This document shows positions 48,015 through 57,774 of a stretch of 64,000 nucleotides of DNA, one piece after another. Under the pieces are notes generated by a model, which saw only the letters and a program-made list of their open reading frames with translations, ran no database searches and was not told where the DNA came from. Each line of letters begins with the position of its first letter. The stretch's first letter is position 1. Source of the stretch: an uncultured Alphaproteobacteria bacterium (GTDB taxonomy: Bacteria; Pseudomonadota; Alphaproteobacteria; HIMB59); the NCBI GenBank assembly GCA_902617515.1, contig CACMWX010000003.1:16886-80885 (forward strand), given 5' to 3'. The position numbers and the translations under genes are program-made.

Positions 48015-48679
48015 TAAACTTCATTCCATAAGGGATGAAGAGGTGGTTCATCTTCTTGTATCTGACTAAATCTTCCAACTTGCTCAAGAAAATAATTGTC
48101 ATTATTGTCATCATTGACTTGGGACACTTCTCCAGCCATAACCATTCCAGAGCCTTTAACAGAATAAAATCTATGAAAAACATTTCTCTCAACAGTAACG
48201 CTTTGACCCTTTTTTAAAATCAAAGGTTCATGTGGATCTAGTTCTATTTTTTCTCCATCAACAAGAACAGTAATTTTTTTTGATAATTGCTTGTTATTAT
48301 TATCAATTTCTAAAAACTCAATTGCTAAATCTCCACCACCTCTATTTATAATATCTTCCAATTTAATCTTATGACTATGAAAAGGGATTTCCTGACCCTC
48401 TTGCATGAAGAGTAATTTTTCTGCATAAGGTTTATCATCAAAATTACTTTGAATGCCATTCCTAATGCAAAAAAGTGTTATACCTTGACTATTAAAATTA
48501 TCTTTTCCAAAATCTGTTACATCCCAGCCCATTTGATGATCTTTAAGATATTTAGTCATCTCGGGATTGTTGTTATAGTCTTCCTTTGACCAATAACCCC
48601 ATTTTGGAAGTGTCCAATTATATGTATCCATCATTTTTTTTGCTATTTCTATAGCATTATTAATCTCTGAGCGCTTCAT
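48014..48679 (-). CDS. D-lyxose/D-mannose ketol-isomerase (D-lyxose isomerase family)
   Basis: KKMMDTYNWTLPKWGYWS...WDVTDFGKDNFNSQGITLFCIRNG...EKLLFMQEGQEIPFHSHKIKLEDIINRGGGDLAIEF (cupin His/Glu metal motif). Confidence 0.88.
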   Translation of the reverse strand: MKRSEINNAIEIAKKMMDTYNWTLPKWGYWSKEDYNNNPEMTKYLKDHQMGWDVTDFGKDNFNSQGITLFCIRNGIQSNFDDKPYAEKLLFMQEGQEIPFHSHKIKLEDIINRGGGDLAIEFLEIDNNNKQLSKKITVLVDGEKIELDPHEPLILKKGQSVTVERNVFHRFYSVKGSGMVMAGEVSQVNDDNNDNYFLEQVGRFSQIQEDEPPLHPLWNEV

Positions 48680-48723
48680 GGAGTAAGATTATCAAAAATA
48701 AAAATAATTGATATAATCATGTA

Positions 48724-49740
48724 ATGAAAACAATTATTGTTGATCCATTTCCACGTAAAATGGAATTAATTTTTAAATCTAGTAAACTTAAACTTTTAAA
48801 AAAAAAATTTAATATAATTAATGCACCTAAAGAAAATAAACTAAAATTTTATAAACAAAATATCCCAAATGCTGATTTTATTATTGGCCAACCTGATCTA
48901 CCAAAATCAATATTAATTTTAGGTAAAAAACTTAAAGCTATTTTCAATGTTGAAAGTAATTTTATGGATAACATGGACTATGATTACTGCTTTAATAACA
49001 ATATCTATGTTTTATCCACGGCTCCTGTTTTTGCTCAAAGTGTTGCTGAAATAGCTGTTGGTTTAACTATTTCTTTGAAAAGAGAAATACATACAGCACA
49101 TTTAGATTTTATACAAAAAAAGGAAAAGTATGGCTTAGAAAGTAATAAGCGAAGCAGTCTATTGCTTAACAATAAAATCGGTATTGTCGGTTTTGGAGAC
49201 TTAGCTAAAAGTCTTAAACCTATGTTGGTACCTTATACTTCAGATTTTCGAGTTTATGATCCTTGGCTTCCAAATAAACTTATAGAGGACAATGGTTGCA
49301 AGCCAGCATCATTAGGTAAAATTTTCAAAAATTGTGAGGTAATATACATACTTACCACAATAACAAAAAAAAATAAAAACATGATAGATGAAAAACTTAT
49401 AAGATTAATGAAAAAAGATGCTTGTTTAATCATTCTGAGTAGAGCTAATGTAATTAATTTTCAAGATTTAAATAAAATTTTAAAGAAAGGTAAAATTAAA
49501 GTTGCCACTGATGTTTTTCCTCAAGAACCTGTTTCTAAAAATGATCCAATAAGAAGACAAAAAAATATTCTTTTTTCTTCTCACAGAGCGGGAGCTTTAA
49601 ATAGTGTTTTTTTTGAAATGGGAGAGATTGTTTATGAGGATTTAAATTTGATCACAAAAGGACTGCCTCCTAAATTATGTCGTCGAGCTGAATTGGAAAC
49701 TGTCAAAAATTTAAGATCTAAGCCAGTTGTTATAAATTAA
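48724..49740 (+). CDS. D-isomer specific 2-hydroxyacid dehydrogenase family protein
   Basis: APVFAQSVAEIAVGLTISLKREI; NNKIGIVGFGDLAKSLKPML; VATDVFPQEPVSKNDPIRRQKNILFSSHRAG. Confidence 0.88.
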   Translation: MKTIIVDPFPRKMELIFKSSKLKLLKKKFNIINAPKENKLKFYKQNIPNADFIIGQPDLPKSILILGKKLKAIFNVESNFMDNMDYDYCFNNNIYVLSTAPVFAQSVAEIAVGLTISLKREIHTAHLDFIQKKEKYGLESNKRSSLLLNNKIGIVGFGDLAKSLKPMLVPYTSDFRVYDPWLPNKLIEDNGCKPASLGKIFKNCEVIYILTTITKKNKNMIDEKLIRLMKKDACLIILSRANVINFQDLNKILKKGKIKVATDVFPQEPVSKNDPIRRQKNILFSSHRAGALNSVFFEMGEIVYEDLNLITKGLPPKLCRRAELETVKNLRSKPVVIN

Positions 49741-49780
49741 TTATATTGAATATAGTTAATTTATTTAGTTCTATAGGTAT

Positions 49781-50239
49781 ATGTTAATTAATATTGATCC
49801 AATTCTTGGACCTGAGGTTCTTCACACCCTTCGTGCTATGGGCCATGGTGACAAACTCATTTTATGTGACTCAAACTTTCCAGCTTATTCTATGAATTCA
49901 GTTGTACATCGTTTAGATGGAGTTGATGCAGCCAAAGCAGCGAAAGCTATATTATCTATTTTCCCTCTGGATAGTTTTATAAAGTTTCCAATACTAAGAA
50001 TGCAAATCGATAACAAACCTGATGAGCTTAACGATGTTCATAAAGAAATTATTGATGTAACTAGAAGTGTAGCAGGTGAAAACTGGAAAATAGGATCAAT
50101 CGAAAGATTTATGTTTTATGAAGAGGCAAAAAAAGCCTTTGCAATTATCACAACTAATGAGACACGACCATTTGGTTGTTTTATTTTAACAAAAGGAGTT
50201 GTTAAACCTGATGGTACTGTTTGGGTACTAGATAAGTGA
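49781..50239 (+). CDS. fucU: RbsD/FucU mutarotase family protein
   Basis: NIDPILGPEVLHTLRAMGHGDKLILCDSNFPAYSMNS; IERFMFYEEAKKAFAIITTNETRPFGCFILTKGVV. Confidence 0.9.
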   Translation: MLINIDPILGPEVLHTLRAMGHGDKLILCDSNFPAYSMNSVVHRLDGVDAAKAAKAILSIFPLDSFIKFPILRMQIDNKPDELNDVHKEIIDVTRSVAGENWKIGSIERFMFYEEAKKAFAIITTNETRPFGCFILTKGVVKPDGTVWVLDK

Positions 50240-51141
50240 GTATTTGTGTATTTGGGATATTCGTTGCAGATCTATGTTTTTTTGCAAATGATATTCCAAT
50301 ACCAGGTCAAACGGTATTAGGAAAAAAATACATCATCGGACCAGGTGGTAAAGGGTCTAACCAAGCAATAGCAGCAGCAAGAGCTGGAGGTAATGTATCA
50401 TTTATAAGTAAAGTAGGTAAAGATAGCTATGCCGATCTTGCAATCTCTTTATATGACAGAGATAAAATAAATTATGATGGTTTGGTTATCTCTGAAAATG
50501 AATCAACTGGGGCTGCAGGTATTTTGATTAATGAAAAAACTGGGCAAAATGCAATAAATGTTGTTCCAGGAGCCGCTGGTACAATCGATGAAAAGTTAAT
50601 CGACTCAAAGTTAAAAATAATAGAGTCTTCTGATGTTTTTTTAACTCAGTTAGAGACACCAAAAGAGGTAACACTCTATGCTCTAAAAAAAGCGAAAAAT
50701 TTTAATTGTACAACAATTCTAAATCCAGCACCTGCCAGTGAAATAACTTATGATAACTTTCAATATTTTGATTTTTTTACCCCGAATGAAACGGAGGCAA
50801 GTTTTTATTATGGTCAATCAATTAAAAATGAGGAAGACTGTAAAAAAGCAGGAAGTTTTTTTTTAAATAAAGGGATAAAAAATATAATTATTACACTTGG
50901 AGAAAATGGTTGTTATTTTAAAAACAATAAAGAGGAGTTTATAGTACCTGCATCAAATCTAAAAAAACCTGTAGTTGACACAACAGGTGCGGGAGATGCT
51001 TTTAATGGGGCTTTAAGTGTGGCAATCTCACAAAATAAAAACTATAAAGAAGCTATTGAGTTTGCTAATCTTGTAGCAGGTCTGTCTGTTACAAAGGAGG
51101 GAGCAGCAAATTCAATGCCATACAAGAAGGAATTATTTTAA
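50236..51141 (+). CDS. rbsK: Ribokinase
   Basis: GTG start; IPIPGQTVLGKKYIIGPGGKGSNQAIAAARAGG; NPAPASEITYDNF; TPNETEA; VVDTTGAGDAFNGALSVAI. Confidence 0.92.
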   Translation: MSICVFGIFVADLCFFANDIPIPGQTVLGKKYIIGPGGKGSNQAIAAARAGGNVSFISKVGKDSYADLAISLYDRDKINYDGLVISENESTGAAGILINEKTGQNAINVVPGAAGTIDEKLIDSKLKIIESSDVFLTQLETPKEVTLYALKKAKNFNCTTILNPAPASEITYDNFQYFDFFTPNETEASFYYGQSIKNEEDCKKAGSFFLNKGIKNIIITLGENGCYFKNNKEEFIVPASNLKKPVVDTTGAGDAFNGALSVAISQNKNYKEAIEFANLVAGLSVTKEGAANSMPYKKELF

Positions 51142-51143
51142 AA

Positions 51144-52169
51144 ATGCCATATATTTCAGACAAAAATCGCTATCAAAAAATGCATTATAGAAACTGCGGT
51201 GATAGTGGTTTAAAACTACCTGTCTTGTCAATAGGGTTATGGCATAACTTTGGTGGCAATGGAATGGCTTCAGAGTCTAAAAAAATTCTTTTTGAGTCTT
51301 TTGATGCAGGAATTACTCATTTTGATTTAGCAAATAATTATGGACCACCTTATGGCAGTGCTGAGTCTAATTTTGGAAATGTCATGAAAAGCGATCTTGG
51401 AAAATACCGTGATGAGTTAATTATATCGTCTAAAGCAGGTTACGATATGTGGGATGGACCATATGGTGAATGGGGTTCAAAAAAACATGTAATTGCTAGT
51501 TGCGATCAAAGTTTAAAAAGGATGAAACTAGATTATGTAGATATATTTTATTCTCATCGTTTTGATCCAAATACACCTCTTGAGGAAACAGCTGATGCTT
51601 TAGAAAGTATCTATAAAGCTGGTAAAGCCCTGTATATTGGTGTCTCTTCTTACTCCTCCAATAAGACAAATAAAATGATTTCAATTTTAAAGAGCAAAGG
51701 TATCAAATTATTAATTCATCAACCATCTTATTCATTAATCAATAGATGGATTGAAAAAGATTTAACAAAAACTCTCATAAAAAAAGGTGTTGGTTGTATC
51801 GCCTTTTCTCCACTAGCCCAAGGTTTTTTATCTAATAAATATTTGAAAGGAATTCCCAAAGTTTCAAGGGTTAATGAAAATAGCTCTTTCAGCAAAGATT
51901 TAATAACGAAAAAAAATACTAAAATTATTAACGAACTCAATAAAATTGCAAAAAAAAGAAATCAATCTTTATCGCAAATGGCTATAGCATGGGTATTAAA
52001 TAATCGTGCAATAACTTCTGCTTTAATTGGAGCTAGAACCGTAAAACATCTTAAAGAAAACCTAGCAGCACTTGATAATTTAAAATTTTCAAAAAAAGAA
52101 ATAAAAGAAATAAATAAAGCGGCAAAAGAGGGTGATATAAATATATGGGCTCCTTCTAGTGCCCATTGA
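51144..52169 (+). CDS. Aldo/keto reductase (L-glyceraldehyde-3-phosphate reductase-like, YghZ/MgrA group)
   Basis: MHYRNCGDSGLKLPVLSIGLWHNFG; FDLANNYGPPYGSAESNFG; SSKAGYDMWDGPYGEWGSKKHVIASCDQSLKRMKLDYVDIFYSHRFDPNTPLEET. Confidence 0.93.
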   Translation: MPYISDKNRYQKMHYRNCGDSGLKLPVLSIGLWHNFGGNGMASESKKILFESFDAGITHFDLANNYGPPYGSAESNFGNVMKSDLGKYRDELIISSKAGYDMWDGPYGEWGSKKHVIASCDQSLKRMKLDYVDIFYSHRFDPNTPLEETADALESIYKAGKALYIGVSSYSSNKTNKMISILKSKGIKLLIHQPSYSLINRWIEKDLTKTLIKKGVGCIAFSPLAQGFLSNKYLKGIPKVSRVNENSSFSKDLITKKNTKIINELNKIAKKRNQSLSQMAIAWVLNNRAITSALIGARTVKHLKENLAALDNLKFSKKEIKEINKAAKEGDINIWAPSSAH

Positions 52170-52202
52170 TTAATTCAAATTTTTTATTATCTAACTAATA
52201 AA

Positions 52203-53210
52203 TTAAATTTTAATCCACTTTTTTTTCTTAATAGACATAAAAATTGCATCTAATACTTTCATATTTTTTTTTGCATCTAATAATCCATAATCTATTTTAG
52301 TTTTATAAATTAACTCATTAGAAAATTTTGTAACTTGATGTTCATATTGATCAGTCGCTGGAAATACTTTTATTGTATTGTCTTTTCGATAGATTGATTT
52401 TCCATTGTAGATAACTACTGTAGTTGGTTTATTCGCAATTGCGTTGAAAGGATTTTCAATAACAACTGTTTTTTTTGTGCCAAGAATTACTACTTGTTGT
52501 GAATATGTGCTTTGTGTAGCAACTGTAAAGGTTGAGAAAATATCTCCAAAATCTAATAATGCAGATGATAAGATATCTGTTTTAAATTTTTTATCATTTT
52601 TAGAAGTTGCAATAACTCTTTTTGGTTCTTTATCTATTAGAAATCTTGATATGACAGTCGGATAACATCCAATGTCATAGATGGCCCCTCCACCAAAGTT
52701 TTTGATATTTCTGATATTTTTTGGATTTTTATTATTGTATGAAAACACTGTTGATATACTTGATATTGATCCGATTTTACCTGATTTTATATATTCTTTA
52801 ACCCATCGCCATTGAGGATGATGCCTGACCATAAATGCTTCTTTAACAATAACTTTATTTTGTGAGGCAATTTTTATTAATGGATCTATATCTTTTGATT
52901 TTAAAGATAATGGTTTTTCTAATAGGAGATTTTTTTTATTTTTACAGGACTCAATACTTGATTTTATATGTAAGTGGTTAGGAAGAGGGTTATATATTAC
53001 ATCTACATCTTTATCTTCATACAACTCTTTATAAGAACCATAGCTTTTTGGTATTTTAAATTTTTTTGTTAGAGCTGTTGCTCTGGATAAATTTCTACTA
53101 GCGAGCGCTATAACCTGACTATTTTTAGATTTTTTTATTGCAGGTATTACGTGCTCCCAACCAATTTTAGCAGTGCTTAATATGCCCCAATTAATAATTT
53201 TTTTTTTCAT
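52203..53210 (-). CDS. Gfo/Idh/MocA family oxidoreductase
   Basis: INWGILSTAKIGWEHVIPAIKKSKNSQVIALASRN; NLLLEKPLSLK; VKEAFMVRHHPQWRWVKEYIKSGKIG; GGGAIYDIGCYPTVISRFL. Confidence 0.92.
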   Translation of the reverse strand: MKKKIINWGILSTAKIGWEHVIPAIKKSKNSQVIALASRNLSRATALTKKFKIPKSYGSYKELYEDKDVDVIYNPLPNHLHIKSSIESCKNKKNLLLEKPLSLKSKDIDPLIKIASQNKVIVKEAFMVRHHPQWRWVKEYIKSGKIGSISSISTVFSYNNKNPKNIRNIKNFGGGAIYDIGCYPTVISRFLIDKEPKRVIATSKNDKKFKTDILSSALLDFGDIFSTFTVATQSTYSQQVVILGTKKTVVIENPFNAIANKPTTVVIYNGKSIYRKDNTIKVFPATDQYEHQVTKFSNELIYKTKIDYGLLDAKKNMKVLDAIFMSIKKKKWIKI

Positions 53211-53301
53211 AAAAAAAATTTTAAACTATCTGACTACAATCCATACATATATTTAAAAGATTTCATACATTTATTTTATAACTTATGGTATCTATTTAAA
53301 A

Positions 53302-54225
53302 ATGAGTGATTTTAAAATAGGCATTGATTACGGTGGTACCAAAATTGAGGGTATTTTAATAGACTCAAATGGTAAAGAAATTCTGAGAAAAAGATCTACT
53401 TATGAAAAAAATTACGAAAGTGGTTTAAATACCGTAAAATCTTTAGTTTCAGAATTTGATAAATTTACAGATCAACAAAATTCTGTAGGGGTTTGCATAC
53501 CAGGATTTTCTTCATATGAAACTGGCTTAGTAAATAATGCTAATTGTATATGGATTAATGACAAACCATTTCATAAAGACTTAGAAAAAAGTTTAAATAG
53601 AGAAATTCGAATCATGAATGATGCTAACTGTTTTGCATTATCTGAAGCTATCGATGGCTCTGGGGCAAATTATAAATCAGTTTGGGGTGTAATTATTGGA
53701 TCTGGTTTTGGCGGATCATTTGTTTATGAAAAGAAAGTCATTGAGGGCGTCAACCAAATTGCAGGAGATTGGGGACATCAACCATTGCCCTATCCTACTG
53801 AGGAGGAAATTAATTCTAATGTACAATGTAATGTAGGTAATTGCAAAAGACCCTTATGTGCTGAGCAATTTATATCAGGAATAGGTTTTACAAAATTATT
53901 TAACGAGAAATATGGCACCAGTTTAAGAACAAGAGAAATAGTTGCTTTGGAAGCAAATGGAGATGAAAGAGCAAAAAAAGAATTTGAATTATATGAAGAT
54001 CGTTTTGCCAGATTAATATCTGTCATGATAGGTATCGTTGACCCTGAGGTAATAGTTTTTGGTGGAGGTATGTCAAACGTTGGTAGACTTTATGACAATA
54101 TACCTAAATTACTTCCTAAATACACATTTAGTGATAAGATAAGGAATAAGATCTTACGGAATACTCACGGTGACTCCAGCGGTGTTAGAGGAGCAGCGTG
54201 GTTGTGGGACTCAGATAAATTTTAA
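53302..54225 (+). CDS. ROK-family sugar kinase
   Basis: KIGIDYGGTKIEGILID; RIMNDANCFALSEA; WGVIIGSGFGGSFV; GDWGHQPLPYP; zinc-type CNVGNCKRPLCAEQFISG; no N-terminal HTH. Confidence 0.93.
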   Translation: MSDFKIGIDYGGTKIEGILIDSNGKEILRKRSTYEKNYESGLNTVKSLVSEFDKFTDQQNSVGVCIPGFSSYETGLVNNANCIWINDKPFHKDLEKSLNREIRIMNDANCFALSEAIDGSGANYKSVWGVIIGSGFGGSFVYEKKVIEGVNQIAGDWGHQPLPYPTEEEINSNVQCNVGNCKRPLCAEQFISGIGFTKLFNEKYGTSLRTREIVALEANGDERAKKEFELYEDRFARLISVMIGIVDPEVIVFGGGMSNVGRLYDNIPKLLPKYTFSDKIRNKILRNTHGDSSGVRGAAWLWDSDKF

Positions 54226-55308
54226 ATGAAAAAAATTGGAATTCTTACTAGTGGTGGAGACTGTGGTGGTTTAAACGCGGCAGTTAGATCGATATTTTTC
54301 AGAGCTAAAAATACATATCAGATGGAAGTTATGGGTATTCGTGATGGCACTGTTGGTTTAATGCAAAGACCAGTGGCTTATGTTCCATTAGACTATCAAA
54401 CTTTTAGCGGTTCTCTTCTAAGACAAGGTGGGACATTTTTGGGAACAACAAGTAAAGGTAATCCTTTTAAATTTCCCATGCCAGATGGTAAATACAAAGA
54501 TAGATCCCAAGACATTATTGATGGTTACAAAGAATTAGGTCTTGATGGGCTTATTGTTATAGGCGGTGATGGAAGCATGTCGATATTAACTGAAATTGCA
54601 AAAAGAGGTGACTTAAATATTGTAGCCATACCTAAAACAATTGACAATGATGTGGGAGCCACTGAAAGCTCCATAGGGTTTAATACAGCTGTAAATGTTG
54701 CTACCCAAGCACTAGATAACTTACAAACAACTGCTGCAAGTCATCAAAGAACGATGATTTTAGAAGTAATGGGTAGAGACGCAGGGCACATAGCTATTAA
54801 CGCAGGCATTGCAGGTGGAGCAGATGTAATCCTAATTCCTGAGTTAGATTACTCTATCAAAGGAATTGTCAATAAACTCACTGAAATGAAAAATAGAGGA
54901 ATAGTTCATTCGCTGATTGTAGTAGCAGAGGCAGTAAAAACAGAAAACGGAAAAAGTTATACTGTTGAATACGCTGATGGTCAAAAAAGATTAGGCGGAA
55001 TAGGTAATTATCTTTCAGAGGAAATAATGAAAGGTACTGATATAGAGTGTAGGGTCACTTCTTTGGGGCATGTTCAACGAGGTGCGCCTCCTACTCCACG
55101 TGATAGAATTTTAGCAAGTGCTTTTGGAGTTTATGCTGTTGATTTAATAGCAAAAGGGAAATATGGAAGAATGGTTGCCTGGAGAGATAGGAAAGTTGTT
55201 GATGTTCCAATTAGTGAAGGAATTTCTACTTATAAAGTTGTAGATAGATCCGATCCTCTAATTGAAACTGCTTTAGCACTTGGGGTATATGTTGGTGATA
55301 TAAAGTGA
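54226..55308 (+). CDS. 6-phosphofructokinase
   Basis: IGILTSGGDCGGLNAAVRS; GGDGSMSI; IPKTIDNDVGATESSIGFNTA; GRDAGHIAINAGIAGGAD; LGHVQRGAPPTPRDRILA. Confidence 0.93.
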   Translation: MKKIGILTSGGDCGGLNAAVRSIFFRAKNTYQMEVMGIRDGTVGLMQRPVAYVPLDYQTFSGSLLRQGGTFLGTTSKGNPFKFPMPDGKYKDRSQDIIDGYKELGLDGLIVIGGDGSMSILTEIAKRGDLNIVAIPKTIDNDVGATESSIGFNTAVNVATQALDNLQTTAASHQRTMILEVMGRDAGHIAINAGIAGGADVILIPELDYSIKGIVNKLTEMKNRGIVHSLIVVAEAVKTENGKSYTVEYADGQKRLGGIGNYLSEEIMKGTDIECRVTSLGHVQRGAPPTPRDRILASAFGVYAVDLIAKGKYGRMVAWRDRKVVDVPISEGISTYKVVDRSDPLIETALALGVYVGDIK

Positions 55309-56139
55309 ATGTTTATACCAATAGAAAAAATTTTAAATCTTCAAGAATTTAAAAAAGATATTTTTAGTGGAAAAGTTTTTGTATTTCAAAAATCAAAAAC
55401 TTCAAATGATTTAATAACCCAAATTAAAAATAAAATACAAAATATTTATGATGGTGAAATAGAAAAAATACACTATTTAAAAAATTCTGAGGATATAAGT
55501 AAGGATATTGTATCAAAATTAAAAAACCATGAAGATTTCAGAAAACTATTTTCAAACTTTTTATATGAAATTGGATATAATAAAGGTGGAACTTTTTGGG
55601 ATCGATTTGTGGTAAGAGTAGCACCAGCAGAAAATAACTTACCTTATAGAGAAGCATCTAGAATAAATATTCATCGTGATACTTGGGGCACAAATTTGTA
55701 TCAACAAATTAATTGGTGGGCACCAGTAAGCAATGTAGAGGAAAAAAATACTATGATTTTTTATCCAGATTATTTTGATGTTCCAGTTAAAAATAATACT
55801 TCGACTTGGGACTTAAACATTTATTTAGCCAATAGAAAAAAAGGCGATTTTTCCTATCCCTCTGCTCCACAATTAAAAGAGGACTTGCCCAGTAATATTA
55901 AGAAAATACCAGTGACTATAAAACCAGGAGAAATTTTATGTTTTTCAGGTGCCCACTTACATAGCTCATCAAAAGAAAAGTCTGAAAATACAAGGATAAG
56001 CTTTGAAATCAGAACTATTTGTGAAAATGACTTAAATAGTTCAGCTCAAGCCCCAAATGTAGACTGCGATTTGCAATGGAAGTTCCCTAAAATTTTTAAA
56101 AAAATTAATGACAATTCGCCCCTGAAAATAACTAGCTGA
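55309..56139 (+). CDS. Uncharacterised protein, possible cupin-fold/Fe(II)-2-oxoglutarate dioxygenase-like
   Basis: Putative metal motif RINIHRDTWGTNLYQQINWW and distal CFSGAHLHSSSKEKSENTRISFEIRT; abuts the pfk gene. Confidence 0.65.
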   Translation: MFIPIEKILNLQEFKKDIFSGKVFVFQKSKTSNDLITQIKNKIQNIYDGEIEKIHYLKNSEDISKDIVSKLKNHEDFRKLFSNFLYEIGYNKGGTFWDRFVVRVAPAENNLPYREASRINIHRDTWGTNLYQQINWWAPVSNVEEKNTMIFYPDYFDVPVKNNTSTWDLNIYLANRKKGDFSYPSAPQLKEDLPSNIKKIPVTIKPGEILCFSGAHLHSSSKEKSENTRISFEIRTICENDLNSSAQAPNVDCDLQWKFPKIFKKINDNSPLKITS

Positions 56140-56167
56140 TTATTTTATTTTTTGCTAATTTGCTGAT

Positions 56168-57418
56168 GTGAAGAAAAAATATTCAATATTTAGCCTTGCT
56201 AAAAATGCACTATCTGGCCATAAAGAGTGGCCAAAAATGTGGAGAAGCCCCGAACCTAGAGAGTTTTATGATGTCATAATAATTGGTGGTGGGGGTCATG
56301 GACTAGGAACTGCATATTACTTAGCAAAAGAACATGGATTAAAAAATATTGCCGTAATAGAAAAAGGTTGGCTTGGTGGAGGTAACACAGGTAGAAACAC
56401 CACTATCATTAGATCAAATTATTTATGGGATGATAGTGCTCATTTGTACGAACACTCTTTGAAGTTATGGGAAAACCTATCAAGCGAATTAAATTACAAT
56501 GTAATGTTTAGTCAGAGAGGGGTTATGAATTTAGCCCATAACGAACATGATATAAAAGAGATTAAAAGGAGAGTGAGTGCAAATAATTTAAATGGTATTG
56601 ACTCATTTTGGTTATCTAAAGAAGAAATTCAAAAAAAGGTTCCTATAATGAATACTGACAATCTTCGATATCCAGTGCTAGGTGCATCTTACCAACCTCG
56701 TGGTGGTGTAGCAAGACATGATGCAATAGCATGGGGTTTTGCAATGCGCGCTGATGAGATGGGAGTTGATATAATTCAAAATTGTGAGGCACATCAAATA
56801 AGGATTAAAAATGGAACAATAGAAGGTGTCGAAACTTCCAAGGGTTTTTTAAGGGCAAATAAAATTGGAGTTGTTGCTTCAGGACATACTGGTGTTTTAG
56901 CAGAGAGTGCAGGTATCAGATTACCTTTACAAAGTAAGCCACTTCAGGCACTTGTTTCTGAACCAATCAAACCTATTATTGATACAGTGGTAATGTCCTC
57001 TGCAGTTCATGCTTATGTCAGTCAATCTGATAAAGGTGAATTAGTTATTGGAGCAGGAACTGACAGTTATAATTCTTTCACTCAAAGAGGTGGTTTTAAC
57101 ATTATTGAAGATACTATTCGAGCTATGGTCGAGCTTTATCCAGTATTTGGCAAAATGAAAATGCTTCGTCAATGGGGTGGTATTGTTGACATCTGCCCAG
57201 ATGCTAGTCCTATTATTAGTAAATGTGACATTGAGGGTTTGTTTTTTAATTGTGGCTGGGGCACAGGTGGTTTTAAAGCTACACCTGGAAGTGCGAATGT
57301 TTTCGCACATACCATTGCAAAAAATGAACCTCATCAAATTAATAGTGCTTTTAATCTTGATAGATTTGCAAGTGGAAGATTAGTCGACGAACACGGTGCT
57401 GCAGCCGTAGCACATTAA
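56168..57418 (+). CDS. soxB: Sarcosine oxidase subunit beta
   Basis: [70 protein letters not shown] start. Confidence 0.95.
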   Translation: MKKKYSIFSLAKNALSGHKEWPKMWRSPEPREFYDVIIIGGGGHGLGTAYYLAKEHGLKNIAVIEKGWLGGGNTGRNTTIIRSNYLWDDSAHLYEHSLKLWENLSSELNYNVMFSQRGVMNLAHNEHDIKEIKRRVSANNLNGIDSFWLSKEEIQKKVPIMNTDNLRYPVLGASYQPRGGVARHDAIAWGFAMRADEMGVDIIQNCEAHQIRIKNGTIEGVETSKGFLRANKIGVVASGHTGVLAESAGIRLPLQSKPLQALVSEPIKPIIDTVVMSSAVHAYVSQSDKGELVIGAGTDSYNSFTQRGGFNIIEDTIRAMVELYPVFGKMKMLRQWGGIVDICPDASPIISKCDIEGLFFNCGWGTGGFKATPGSANVFAHTIAKNEPHQINSAFNLDRFASGRLVDEHGAAAVAH

Positions 57419-57423
57419 TAAAT

Positions 57424-57774
57424 ATGCTCATTATTAATTGCCCTTATTGTGGCCCGAGAGATCAATCGGAATTTTCAAATGGAGGAGAGGCGCATGTAAA
57501 AAGACCCGATGGATCAAAAGAAATTGGTGATCGAGAGTGGGGAGAATATGTCTTTATACGAGCAAATCCGAAAGGTTTGTTTTATGAGCGCTGGGTACAC
57601 ACACATGGTTGTCGCAAATGGTTTAATTGTGTAAGAGATACATCTACTGATGAAATTTTGGTAACCTACAAGCTCGATGAAAAAAAACCAAATTTAAATA
57701 ATTTTAAAAGTGTTGTTAAAACGCCCTCTGGTGAACCAGAAGTTGGGTCGGGTAATTTTACGGTTGAAAAATGA
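57424..57774 (+). CDS. soxD: Sarcosine oxidase subunit delta
   Basis: LIINCPYCGPRDQSEFSNGGEAHVKRPDG...YVFIRANPKGLFYERWVHTHGCRKWFNCVRDTSTDEI. Confidence 0.95.
   Translation: MLIINCPYCGPRDQSEFSNGGEAHVKRPDGSKEIGDREWGEYVFIRANPKGLFYERWVHTHGCRKWFNCVRDTSTDEILVTYKLDEKKPNLNNFKSVVKTPSGEPEVGSGNFTVEK

Noticed and set aside
53302-54225. ROK protein as a possible sugar-responsive repressor
   Set aside because: It lacks an N-terminal HTH and keeps the ATP-binding GIDYGGTKIEG and kinase zinc motif, so it reads as a sugar kinase.
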